DNA of 64,000 nt from Cylindrotheca closterium (Eukaryota; Bacillariophyta; Bacillariophyceae; Bacillariales; Bacillariaceae), in contig CAKOGP040001725.1 of NCBI GenBank assembly GCA_933822405.4, positions 1-64,000 on the forward strand, read 5' to 3'. Both the position numbers and the translations under genes were made by a program. Below, one piece after another: positions 52,985 to 62,325 of this stretch; positions within the stretch are counted from its first letter, which is position 1; each line of letters begins with the position of its first letter. The notes beneath the pieces are model-generated. The model saw only the letters and a list, made by a program, of their open reading frames with translations. It did no database searches and was not told the origin of the DNA.

Positions 52985-55900
52985 CTAGTTGAATCTAATT
53001 TGGATCGCATCAAAGGCGATATCAAAAACAGATGTCGGTCCAGTGTTTTCAATCACAAATACGGCAACATTCTTGAATGCTGACAAATCGAGTTGATGCC
53101 ATCCAGTGCCAACATAGGGATAGGAGGCAAAATGAATCTGAGTCGTTCTATCCCCGGCATATCCAGTCAGAGTGAATGGAAAGACAGGGTTGTACACCCA
53201 CATTGAAAACAAATCAAAGGTTCTTTCCGTCGGGCTCTCAAAGGATGCTTTTCTTACAGTTGGACTGGTCACTGCAAATTTGACCGCGTTCGGACAGGAA
53301 GGCCCATAGCATCCAAAGCAAGTGGCATCCATCACTCCGAAATTGTTCCATCGGATGTTTTCGTAAGTACCAGATATTGCAGTTGGTGATCCACCGAGGC
53401 ATTCGCCACTATCAGTAGTTGGTAGATCGTCAAACTCCACGGTTATAATCTCTGCTGGAGGTTCCGTCGGCGAGGATAGACCACCTCCTCCCGGTAAACC
53501 TCCTCCAGACGATTCGGGAACCGGAGCGGGTGTAGGATTATCCGATACTCCCAAGGTGGGAGCTGACGATGGGCTCCAACTGGGTTCTGCAGATGGTGAC
53601 ATGGTAGGAATTGCAGTTGGTGGTTCGCTTTGGCTTCCAGACGGAACAGGTGACGGTGCAACACTGGGTTTGTCCGTTGGTGATGCCGTTGGCGAACGTG
53701 ATGGTAATGCTGAACCCATGGTACTGGGTTTGGAAGTAGGGACCTCCGATGGTGTTTCGGTTGGTTCCCTTGTGGGGGTTTGAGTTGTTGTCTGAATCGT
53801 TGGAGCGACAGATGAAGTTCGAGTTGGGGCGGCGGATGGAACCGGGGCGTCTGTGCTTGTCGGTGGAATTGAAATGCCAGCCGTCGGGCCTTGGGATGCA
53901 ACATTAGGTACTACTGGCGAAGAAGTAGTGGTATCCTTTACAACGAAAGGCGCATCACTGCTCGAAGGTTGTGCCGATGGCGATGCAGAAGGACTGCTGG
54001 ATGGCGCAGAAGTTGAAGGGGAGATACTTGGAACCATACTGGGTGCAGAGGATGCCGCGTTGGCTGATTCGATTCGCGCCAGAACCACACCCTTGAAGAC
54101 GTCGCTCAAGTTCCATCGCTCGGCCAACACTGGTGCTGCATCAACCTTTTTCTCCAATTTCCGGGCATTGCCCAACGAGACTCCCTTGAAGCCATCCAGT
54201 TCCACCACACCCACAATCAAGTTCAGTAGTTGGGCAATGCGAACATTCCCCTTTAGATAAACTTTGAGATTGACAACAACCCGAAAACATGGTTGCTCTG
54301 GTGTGGTGGTGCAAGATTCGTCAACGCTCACCTCGCCATCGACGTCGGCATTGGCCACAACGTACCGAAGAAGGGCCAATCTTCGCCGATTGCCATCATT
54401 GTCTTTAGTGGATGACATGATATCGTCACATCCAGCCAAGGATGGAACAAAGTAAGATTCAATCGCTTCCAGCAGTTCCTTTAGAACGGAATCGATTTCC
54501 ACTGCTTTGGCAGCATCCAAAACCACATCGAAATGCAAGTTGAAATTTCGATTGGTCATGTTGCCTTGACCAATTATCATTTCATCATTTTTCATGGCAA
54601 TGCAATCTTGAGGAGAAGGAGGATGGTACAGATAGGATTCTGTTGGTGGAAGGGTTTCCACGGCTGCGGATGGTGCGGCAGAGGGATGGCTGGTAGGATT
54701 CTGGTTGTTGTCCAAGTTGCTGTTGCTGGCAATGTCAGAGGAAGAAGAGTCATCCGTTTTATCCGGTCTTAAAAGAAGATAGATGGTGCCGCCGCCGACG
54801 ATCAATAAAAAGACAGCCACAAGACAATAGTTTCTCTCCCGTCGTTGCCGTCTTTGAATCATCTTTCGCTGAGATTGCTCTTTCTTGTTGCGTTTGTTGT
54901 TGCGGCGAAACTTGTTGGGCTTGACGATTTCCGTGACCACATCTTCTGAGATGGAACCGGTAGCCGTGCTTTCGCTGGCATCGGGTGATTCACACAAATC
55001 GGTTCTGTGGCTTTGAGAGGCCACGCTTGCTTTTTGAGATGATGAGAACATACTTGTTGTTTGATGGCTCATCTCTAGATCATCATTATCATAGTCATGA
55101 TCAAAGTATTCATCATTGACAATCTCCTCGCCAATGTCTTCTTCCGACTCGGATTCGCTTACAGCAGGTCGAATGGCAGTCGCAATGGCGATGTTACTGT
55201 TAGCACTGACACTCGGACTGGCGCTGTGTTGTCGCACCAACAGTCTTCTGCTACTTCGATTGCGCTCCGAAGCCGCTCGCATCATGCTGGATCGTCTCGA
55301 ATCCTTGCGAGCTTCTAAGGCAGACCGTTCCGCCGATGTCATGCTGGAGGATCCAGCACTGCTGCTATTGGAGTCCATTAGAGGAGGATCCAAGCCACCC
55401 ATACTCACTCGCATGTGGTTTCGGGATCTTCGAGCCTTGGACCTTCCATGGAGTCTGGAAAGGCGTAGATCGTCTCCCTCCAAATTGGAGGCATAGGCAC
55501 CGGGCAGCACAATCTCTTCGTCGTCCGACATGTCCTCTTGGTTAGAAGTCTCTGTCAGAACGGATGTAGGTGTGATGGGAATCTCCTTTTTCTTTGCAGT
55601 AGTTTTGGGGCAGTCCCCAAAGGCATCATCGTAGATTTTGGGTTCCTCGGGTTGGGGGGAACGTCGTGAGAATGATGTTTGTCTGGAATCAGGATCCGAG
55701 GGGGGTGATCGTCGAGACGAGGATGATAACTCGGATCGTCTTGGACTTCTTCGGCCAGTAGAACTGGAACGCCGCGAGGATTGTTTTGCCTTGACAGCTT
55801 CCGCATGATCATCGATATCATCGTAATACTTATAGGCTCCGGGCTGGTTTTGGGATTCACTTCGTCTCATTCGTCGAGGACTGGTCAAACTATTGGATGA

Positions 55901-56323
55901 CCTACGACCACCGGATCGGGACCTACGACCACCGGATCGGGACCTACGGTGCCGGGAGGAGGATCTGCTTCGTTGTCGTCGATTAGATGAAGCTGTGCTG
56001 TGGTTCGAGTTCTCCAAGGATTCATCCTGATCCGATCGCTTGGACGAACCGGAGCGTCTGTAATTGCTTCTACGACTTCCAGGGCCGCGCCGTGGACTAC
56101 GACTGCTACCGTTGGGACTACGTCTGGACGAGGATAAGGAATCGTTGTTGTTCGCTACAGCACTCCGCCGGGGAACCTGAGGAGACATGTCATAGTACCG
56201 GGTGCGGCTCGGTGGTTGCGGTGGCGTATCATGGCTGGAACGACGTGTGAGGGGTGGAGAAAATACTCCTTCTTGCACTCCGCCGCTGCTGCGATGCGAC
56301 ATATCCATATCAGTGCTCATCAT
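52985..56323 (-). CDS. Single-pass membrane protein with Ser/Pro-rich wall-type ectodomain
   Basis: 1112 aa, ATG at 56323. Residues 1-490 are an SR-dipeptide-rich, basic cytoplasmic region with tandem SGGRRSR units (DNA repeat near 55905-55945). A membrane helix (about 499-521, CLVAVFLLIVGGGTIYLLL) follows KRNKKEQSQRK-type basic residues. The ectodomain has a folded section (about 560-755, with ESYFVPSLAGCDD and CFRVVVNLKVYLKGN). A Ser/Pro/Thr repeat rich in PSxxPS follows, about 757-955. A C-terminal domain (957-1112) contains FDDLPTTDSGECLGG, ATCFGCYGP and FDLFSMWVY, jelly-roll-like. Ser/Pro tracts of this kind are frequent in diatom wall and adhesive proteins. The SR-rich tail on the cytoplasmic side is unusual. 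Probably a cell-surface or silica-compartment protein; unproven. Confidence 0.82.
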   Translation of the reverse strand: MMSTDMDMSHRSSGGVQEGVFSPPLTRRSSHDTPPQPPSRTRYYDMSPQVPRRSAVANNNDSLSSSRRSPNGSSRSPRRGPGSRRSNYRRSGSSKRSDQDESLENSNHSTASSNRRQRSRSSSRHRRSRSGGRRSRSGGRRSSNSLTSPRRMRRSESQNQPGAYKYYDDIDDHAEAVKAKQSSRRSSSTGRRSPRRSELSSSSRRSPPSDPDSRQTSFSRRSPQPEEPKIYDDAFGDCPKTTAKKKEIPITPTSVLTETSNQEDMSDDEEIVLPGAYASNLEGDDLRLSRLHGRSKARRSRNHMRVSMGGLDPPLMDSNSSSAGSSSMTSAERSALEARKDSRRSSMMRAASERNRSSRRLLVRQHSASPSVSANSNIAIATAIRPAVSESESEEDIGEEIVNDEYFDHDYDNDDLEMSHQTTSMFSSSQKASVASQSHRTDLCESPDASESTATGSISEDVVTEIVKPNKFRRNNKRNKKEQSQRKMIQRRQRRERNYCLVAVFLLIVGGGTIYLLLRPDKTDDSSSSDIASNSNLDNNQNPTSHPSAAPSAAVETLPPTESYLYHPPSPQDCIAMKNDEMIIGQGNMTNRNFNLHFDVVLDAAKAVEIDSVLKELLEAIESYFVPSLAGCDDIMSSTKDNDGNRRRLALLRYVVANADVDGEVSVDESCTTTPEQPCFRVVVNLKVYLKGNVRIAQLLNLIVGVVELDGFKGVSLGNARKLEKKVDAAPVLAERWNLSDVFKGVVLARIESANAASSAPSMVPSISPSTSAPSSSPSASPSAQPSSSDAPFVVKDTTTSSPVVPNVASQGPTAGISIPPTSTDAPVPSAAPTRTSSVAPTIQTTTQTPTREPTETPSEVPTSKPSTMGSALPSRSPTASPTDKPSVAPSPVPSGSQSEPPTAIPTMSPSAEPSWSPSSAPTLGVSDNPTPAPVPESSGGGLPGGGGLSSPTEPPAEIITVEFDDLPTTDSGECLGGSPTAISGTYENIRWNNFGVMDATCFGCYGPSCPNAVKFAVTSPTVRKASFESPTERTFDLFSMWVYNPVFPFTLTGYAGDRTTQIHFASYPYVGTGWHQLDLSAFKNVAVFVIENTGPTSVFDIAFDAIQIRFN

Positions 56324-57430
56324 GGTGATGATGATGAAAAAACAGCTGAATAGAAAATAAAGTAATAGAGCAAAAAATTTCGTTTCGCGTATCTTGCGGC
56401 GAGCGTCTTCGGGATGAGCTGGAGGCGAAACAGTATGTAATTTCGGACGTGATGTTATGATTTTCGAAATTAATGGATACGAGCGTTTCGAATAGGGATT
56501 TATTCAAACGAAGCGTTCCGCCCATTCGAATTAGCTAAAGCATAAACAATTAGAAGCTTCAAGTGTGTTTTAACGACTAAAAAAGTAATTCGTCTAAGTA
56601 AATCTGTGAATGGTCAGGCATAGATAAAAGGGCGAAAATAGTCATTTACATAGGAACCAACACAGAAATGAGGAGGAGGTCGATGATATATGTTCTCGCA
56701 ATTCCGATAACACTTTGCATACGCTTTTTCTTTCTATTATACATCCTATCCGGACTTTACTACCCTCCGATCTAGTGTTAAGTGTGCGCCTCATTCGAAG
56801 GAAGGCCCTATTGTACGATGAAGAAGTGTGTTGTTCGCCAATGGGATTTCGGTTTCCATTGATTGCATTACAAATCAGGAACGAACCACTTCCGCTTCGA
56901 ACCTTAGGTACTGTACCGTACCGGGTAGGAGGAACCTAACTTCAAAATCCCAATCCGATAGACAGAAGACAGACACAAGAATAACCACAGGTAAAATGAA
57001 AACCGGCATTGGAGACAAGAGGATACAAATTTCATTCTAAGCTAACGAGTGTGAACAAGAAATTGCACCCGCGTTGAGAAAACAATATTGTAACTCCATT
57101 GGATTTTGGCTATTGAATTGTTCGATCATCACGCAGTACGACTGGCTTTTTTTAAATCACTCGCTGTAGTCCTACCATGAGCCAAAAAGCGAAAGAGAGT
57201 CCAACTGAACAAGTATTCGTATTGGTAATAAGGAAGTTGTCCCTTGATCCAAGAAGTCAAATGGATCTTTATCGGAATGATTCTTGTGATAGTGGTTTCG
57301 TTGAAACCGTGTGCATTCTTCTGCAGTACCGGTACTTCAACTGTGTATCGGGTTCATGCTAGTGGTGCGATACACTCTCTATTTAGCCAGCTCACATCGT
57401 GAACATCAACTATACTCTTGCACCATTGAA
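56324..57430. other. Spacer before the inverted-repeat element nest
   Basis: Promoter side of the minus-strand surface-protein gene at the left. Contains 'actgtaccgtaccgggtagg' near 56910 and 'agtaccggtacttc' near 57337. Short frames have no coding support. Confidence 0.45.
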
Positions 57431-57660
57431 CATCGTCTTGCGGTCAACCGACACAGTCTGTCCGTCACACGTAGACGAGCGAAGGACTGCGCACTGACCA
57501 GGAACGGCCGGGAAATAGATATTTAGCATACGGTACCAGTACCGGTACAATTCTTGACAGTAAATATTGATTTTCCCGAAACTCTTCCAAAAGAGGGAAT
57601 TAAGGGTCAATCCATTCCGTCTGTCAGTCGCACGTAGACGAGCGAAGGAGTGCATACAAC
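57431..57660. mobile_element. Partial copies of two inverted-repeat element families
   Basis: 57431-57500 ('catcgtcttgcggtcaaccg', then 'cacgtagacgagcgaagga') and 57612-57652 ('cattccgtctgtcagtcgca' then 'cgtagacgagcgaagga') are diverged halves of the element found whole at 59013-59163. 57503-57555 ('aacggccgggaaatagatat') is a half copy of the 4704-4837 element, read in reverse. A 25-bp segment at 57577-57601 (cgaaactcttccaaaagagg and on) is repeated at 59206-59233 with a three-base insertion. The nest is therefore built of several mobile pieces. Confidence 0.65.
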
Positions 57661-57721
57661 AACGTCAAACGCACGCCCGAAATCTGTCCGTTTAGATTGT
57701 TTTGAGGATTTTTTTAGCTCT

Positions 57722-58982
57722 AAATAATTTTTATGTGTCCGTTAAAATGCTCTGCGACTTTGACGCGGGACGTTTCTTTTGACGCGGGAATGACGCGAGT
57801 TGCGTTAGTTTGACGCGGAGTTGCGTTGGTTTGACGCGGAGTTGCGTTAGTTTGACGCGGAGTTGCGTCAGTTTGACGCAGAGTTGCGTCAGTTTAACGC
57901 CGATTCCGCGTCAACTGACGCGGGTTGCGTCAATTTAACGCGGGCCTGCGTGTCTTCGACGCGGGACAAAACCCGCGTACTGGTATCAGTTCCAAAAAGA
58001 TTGGAGTGTGTGAATGAATGAGAGTTTGAGTTCCCACTCTCATTCCAATGAGAGTTGCCCATTTTTTGAACAATGGATCTGATGGAAATTGACAAAGCTG
58101 GGACACATAATGGCAATGATGCTATTTTCCAAGCAAGAAGCAACAACCTAATCAATGAGGAGTTTAAAGCCCTTGATGAAATTCACCAACAGATATCCCT
58201 GTCTTGCTCATCAACGGAATCCCCCAGGTATAGTACTGCTCAAAAATCTTGTAGAAAACATATTTGAGAATGGATTTGGCAATATTGGAACTGACCTTTC
58301 TTCCATAGGCATACTTGGCCAGGGATCTGGCAATGTCTCCTATTCCTTTCAGGATCTTTCTGCTCTCCTTGTCTCAATTGTTTAGGGACTTATTGCATCC
58401 AGCATTCTTGTTGAACACCAAAAAACGAGGTAGTATGTGTCTTTTGCAAGATGAAAAAGTTCCAATCATTGCAAGGTATTTGGATCCATAACTATGATAA
58501 GCATACACTTGCGGTACTAGGTGCTGTCCTGGAATCAACAATCCAAATTGGTTTAGAGCTTGGAACTGTGAAATTTTGGGATATGAAGCCAAGTACTCCT
58601 GATAAACGAATCCAGAACTGTAGCCCATAGCATAATGAAGTAGCTGATGTCAGAACCTGAACTGTGCTCTTATAACATTGTGTTTCTGGCCTCCCTTGAG
58701 TTTGACGCGGGATTGACGCAACTGCATCTGTTTGACGCGGGATTGACGCAATTTCTTGAGTTTGACGCGGGATTGACGCAACTTGCGTCAATTGGACGCA
58801 GTTTCGCATTTGCGTCAATTTGACGCAGATTTGCGTTAATTTGACGCGGGGCGTGCCCGTTTTTGCGTCAAATTGACGCACGGGGCATGCCCGATTTCCA
58901 CAGTGCGCCCGCGCTAAAATGGAAACGGACACTTAACGTTTTCCAATAAAACCATTTTTAACTATTAACGGACATTTAAATT
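57722..58982. mobile_element. 1.26-kb element with subterminal GACGCGG repeats and terminal inverted repeats
   Basis: The ends are imperfect inverted repeats: 'aatttttatgtgtccgttaa' at 57726-57745 and, reverse-complemented, 'aatttaaatgtccgttaat' from 58982-58964. Just inside each end is a tandem array of about 20-bp units: 'tttgacgcggagttgcgt' repeats at 57770-57930, 'gtttgacgcgggattgacgca' repeats at 58698-58860. The 700-bp centre has conflicting short open frames. On plus, 58073-58267 begins MDLMEIDKAGTHNG. On minus, 58374-58628 contains FGLLIPGQHLVPQVYAYHSY. Both look protein-like; neither can be named. It may be a defective derivative of a larger transposon. Confidence 0.6.
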
Positions 58983-59012
58983 GCGTGCGGCGTTGCACGT
59001 TGTGGTGCGTTC

Positions 59013-59163
59013 CTCTCTAGCCATCGTCTTGCGGTCAGCCCACCCTGTCTGTCGGTCGCACGTAAAACGACCGAAGGGTCTCCCTGAGACTATTGAGAGT
59101 CCTTCGCTCGTTCACGTGCGACAGACAGACGTAACGGACGACCCATAGACGATGGCTAGAGAG
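59013..59163. mobile_element. 151-bp foldback element with perfect terminal inverted repeats
   Basis: 'ctctctagccatcgtct' (59013-59029) and 'agacgatggctagagag' (59147-59163) are exact inverted repeats. Inside, 'ctgtctgtcggtcgcacgt' and 'acgtgcgacagacagac' continue the palindrome, so nearly the whole element folds. It has no coding capacity. Related halves lie at 57431 and 57612. Clear example of a MITE-like sequence; no target-site duplication is evident. Confidence 0.75.
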
Positions 59164-59457
59164 TGATACTGGCCAGCGTTGATTGTCCGGAATTGAAAAG
59201 GGGGTCGAAACTCTTAGTCCAAAAGAGGGAATTCAAAATATGATCACGGTTGACTCGTTCGATCCTTTGCAGAATCATTCTTCGTCTGGAGAACCCCATT
59301 GGAAACTTCTTGGGGGGCTACTACCGTATTACAGCTACCTAGTGTTCAAGCTATCACCCACTGAAATCATTTTGAACGTTATAAGAAATAATCATGATGT
59401 TTGCAAAAATAATCTCAAAAGTTATACATCCAAAATTGAAAATACGTATTTTGTCTC
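59164..59457. other. Spacer before the RGLE gene's 3' end
   Basis: Includes the repeat of the 57577 segment at 59206-59233 and then ordinary 3' flank of the minus-strand gene ending at 59458. The plus-strand open frame from 59183 is antisense and overlaps that gene. Confidence 0.45.
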
Positions 59458-60222
59458 TCAAGCCGCAAATGATGAGATGGCTCGGATCTTTGGGCAGATG
59501 GTAGGAGCTGCTACTCCAAACTCGTATCCAATGGGGGTCTGGTCTTGAGTAGTTGATTTGTAGGAAGGAGGGCAAATGTCCACCCAATCCTTCAATCCCC
59601 GTTGGATTGCCTCCCATTGGCATTCCAGTGATACCTGTTGGTAGCGACGAGACAACTCTTGTCCGTCCATGGGAATCACATTGCCATCCTCTAGAAGTTG
59701 GCGTTTTTGTTCCGTCAAGACTGCTAAGCAAGCACGCAATCGTGCCCGATTCTTGGCAGCCCTGGCATCTTCGAGGTGTGTTTCGATTCCTCTCATACAA
59801 TCAATGGTGTCATCGTCGTTGGACGACGACGATTCGTCTTCCATCATATGCCGAAGGAGGGTGGCTTTGATTTCCTTCTTCATCTTCTTGTACTCTTTCT
59901 CTGTGTAAAATAGTTCATCTGTGTTGGTGAGAGCGGAGCAGTTTACCACACGAATCTTGTAGTTGAAGGAAACTCTCCGTCTGCGTTTCTTTCCAAGAGA
60001 AGCATCATTGCTGCCGTGTGGTCTTCTTGTTTTAGTCGTAGCAGTACTATCTTGAGATTCTCGAGATTGTTCTCCTCCTCCGATGATATGTCTGTCTAGA
60101 GCAGTGGGTCTGGCATTATCCACAACGATTTGTACTGATGAATGCCCAACATTCAGCGTTTGTAGAAATTTTGCCAATGCCGAAGATTCGATGCTCGTTT
60201 GGCTGTTACGACTGGACACCAT
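59458..60222 (-). CDS. RGLE-family protein (member 4), canonical form
   Basis: 254 aa from the ATG at 60222 (MVSSRNSQ); the frame upstream to 60327 opens only at TTG. Family blocks in order: RRVSFNYKIRVVNC, LTNTDELFYTEKEYKKMKKE, IDCMRGIETHLEDARAAKN, RARLRACLAVLTEQKRQLLE, then LSRRYQQVSLECQWEAIQRG. FYTEKEY and RGIE (RGLE position) are followed by a helix ending in TEQ. The order and spacing match the members at 37799, 29786 and 27216. The C-terminal half has the SLECQWEAIQRGLKDW stretch that corresponds to the family's final Ala-rich helix. No targeting signal. An acidic insertion SSSSNDDD precedes the RG(L/I)E block. Function unknown. Confidence 0.78.
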   Translation of the reverse strand: MVSSRNSQTSIESSALAKFLQTLNVGHSSVQIVVDNARPTALDRHIIGGGEQSRESQDSTATTKTRRPHGSNDASLGKKRRRRVSFNYKIRVVNCSALTNTDELFYTEKEYKKMKKEIKATLLRHMMEDESSSSNDDDTIDCMRGIETHLEDARAAKNRARLRACLAVLTEQKRQLLEDGNVIPMDGQELSRRYQQVSLECQWEAIQRGLKDWVDICPPSYKSTTQDQTPIGYEFGVAAPTICPKIRAISSFAA

Positions 60223-60891
60223 GGTGATGTTTTGCAGATGGCTGTTTTGATGTGACTGTTCTGCAAGTTGTGATTTTTGGCTGTCAAGAAGCAAGCGAAA
60301 AGGTGATGGGCAATCATGGATTTCCAAAGAATAGGAGAAAGCTCTTCTTAGCGCAGGCTATTTAGTGTACGAGGTGAAAAAGCACTTTGCCTTAAGTCTA
60401 CTTCAACTCATTGACAAATCTGGTCAGAGTGCGAAAGCTCACATTGCAAACTTTCCTTTGTCAGCGCCATCAAACGACTCGTAATACAGCGTACAGAAGT
60501 GAAGGAGCCTTTGCCACTGATGGTGAGCTTTATCATCAGAGAATTGAATGCAATAAATCAAAGGTGGGATCTTTTCTTCCGTAACTGATACGCGCGGCCC
60601 CGCGTTTCGATTTACCCCGCCGGTCATGATTTTCGAAAATTCCTTTCAGCTCCGAGCGAATCAATCATCTTGAAACTTTTGAAACTTTTTCATGCTCCCG
60701 CTGCTAGCCGAGAGCGTAGCGGAGGATAGGGGAAGACACGGCCAGCTGCCAACTGCCGCGTGCGTACGCGACATGCGAATTCAATGAATCATCAGCGTCA
60801 CCACCCTATCCAAAAATAATGTCACAATATTCTTTCTCGAGACGAAGACGGCCACTTGTATTCGCTTCCCTTGTAAAGTCCGATCTTCTCT
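60223..60891. other. Divergent promoter, no gene
   Basis: The left part is upstream of the RGLE gene, the right upstream of the PhyH gene. GC content rises near 60710-60780 (gctagccgagagcgtagcgg). No repeat or regulatory motif could be named. Confidence 0.4.
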
Positions 60892-62142
60892 ATGCGCAGC
60901 CATCTAAGTTTCAACATCACCATGTCACATGCTTTGCAAGCCTTCTATTTTGTCTTTGCTTTAGGTAGCACAGCGATAGACGCCTTTACACCTTCGCCGT
61001 GTGTTTCGGCAACAACAACGAGAAGAACTTCAACCAAAAGACACATCCAGAATGAATTTGCCTCCTCGACCTCATTGCTTTCTTCCGCGAGTGAGCTCTT
61101 ATATCAAGACCAACAAGAAGCCATGCTTCGTCGAGCTCTTCATGAAGAGGAACTTTTATCTCAGAAAAGTATGCCCAAGGAACTGCAAGCCGCCACGATC
61201 AAAGCAAAACCCCCCAAGTCGGGAACTGGATTTGCCGACAAGGGAGCCATGGACCCTTCCACGAGACAGGCTGCCGAGCAAGCAAAGATTATGAAACGAG
61301 ATGGAGTGTTGCGAATAAATAATGTCTTGTCGCCAGATGTCTGTGACAAACTCAGACAGTACATGCTGGATCAGCAAACACTTGTCGAAAGCGAAACCGC
61401 AAGCAACCCACAAGCATCAAAGATATACTATGGTGTTGAACAAACACGAAAGAACCGAGCTGATATGCACTTGACTCTGACGAAGGGAGGAGTAAAGCTG
61501 ACAGATGGTAACAGTGATGACGAAAGTACGGCGGACGATGAAAATGTATTGGCGGAAGCTTTGCAAGAACTCTTGTCGTCGGATGGAACGTTGAGGCCAA
61601 TCTACGAAGCCTTGGTGTCTAAGGAAGGAGAATTCTATGAATTGGCCGGCATCATTACAAAACCGGGCAGCTATCGACAAATGGTTCATCCCGATTTGCC
61701 ATTCCAAGACAATGCTCCGCTGTACGTGATTTTCTTGGCACTTCAAGACGTCACTGAAGAAATGGGCCCAACTTCCTTTTTGCTCAAATCACATGTCAAA
61801 AAAGCAATCGAAATATTTGACGGCGGTGATATGGACGCCAAGGACGATCAACTTCGTAAGGCAGACTGTCGTTTCGCGACTCTGAGCAAGGGTGCCGCCG
61901 TCTTGTTTGACGCTCGCGTACTTCATTGTGGCGGTGCCAATGATATTGATAAGGGAGCAACCCGAGTCATGCTTAACTTTTCATTCCGCAATCCAAAGGT
62001 GCAAGGTGATATTGGATACAAGGGATCCATGATGCCGGGCTATGTTGGTGCCATGACGTTGGGAAATGTCAGCGACGCATTGGATCGATATAACGAAGGA
62101 GAGATAGATCCATTTGCTAGCTATGGTGATGGTACGATATAA
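60892..62142 (+). CDS. PhyH-type 2OG-Fe(II) dioxygenase, probably plastid-targeted
   Basis: 416 aa. The N-terminus has a hydrophobic signal segment (about 15-30, ALQAFYFVFALGSTAIDAF) ending in DAF|TPSP, the Ala-Phe pattern used by diatom plastid proteins, followed by a Ser/Thr/Arg transit-like stretch. ATG at 60922 (M11) may be the true start. A phytanoyl-CoA dioxygenase fold begins with MKRDGVLRINNVLSPDVCDK (about 134-153). Iron ligands: H266 and D268 in MVHPDLPF, and H345 in VLHCGGAN. R358 (TRVMLNFSF) should bind 2-oxoglutarate. The substrate is unknown; the family hydroxylates lipids and small molecules. Single exon. An acidic patch DDESTADDEN lies between the first helix and the core. Confidence 0.85.
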   Translation: MRSHLSFNITMSHALQAFYFVFALGSTAIDAFTPSPCVSATTTRRTSTKRHIQNEFASSTSLLSSASELLYQDQQEAMLRRALHEEELLSQKSMPKELQAATIKAKPPKSGTGFADKGAMDPSTRQAAEQAKIMKRDGVLRINNVLSPDVCDKLRQYMLDQQTLVESETASNPQASKIYYGVEQTRKNRADMHLTLTKGGVKLTDGNSDDESTADDENVLAEALQELLSSDGTLRPIYEALVSKEGEFYELAGIITKPGSYRQMVHPDLPFQDNAPLYVIFLALQDVTEEMGPTSFLLKSHVKKAIEIFDGGDMDAKDDQLRKADCRFATLSKGAAVLFDARVLHCGGANDIDKGATRVMLNFSFRNPKVQGDIGYKGSMMPGYVGAMTLGNVSDALDRYNEGEIDPFASYGDGTI

Positions 62143-62325
62143 TCATGTAGATTTGAAATAAATCCTTTTAGTTTCATTATACGGTTTAGATTTGCATCAT
62201 TGGGCATGCTAAACAGCTATTTACATGTCATGTCTTGCTGCCGATGCACATCATTCCTCGATTGGGTTGTTGTATCCATACCGACCATTGGGTTGAAAGA
62301 CCAGCATGGTACAATGAATGAGTTG
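62143..62325. other. Convergent 3' regions
   Basis: Short overlap of 3' UTRs of the plus-strand PhyH gene and the minus-strand plastid protein. AATAAA-type sequence 'gaaataaatcc' occurs near 62155. No gene. Confidence 0.4.

Noticed and set aside
57770..58860. GACGCGG arrays as a CRISPR-like or satellite array
   Set aside because: Unit spacing is irregular, units are adjacent without unique spacers, and they occur at both ends of an inverted-repeat element in a eukaryote.
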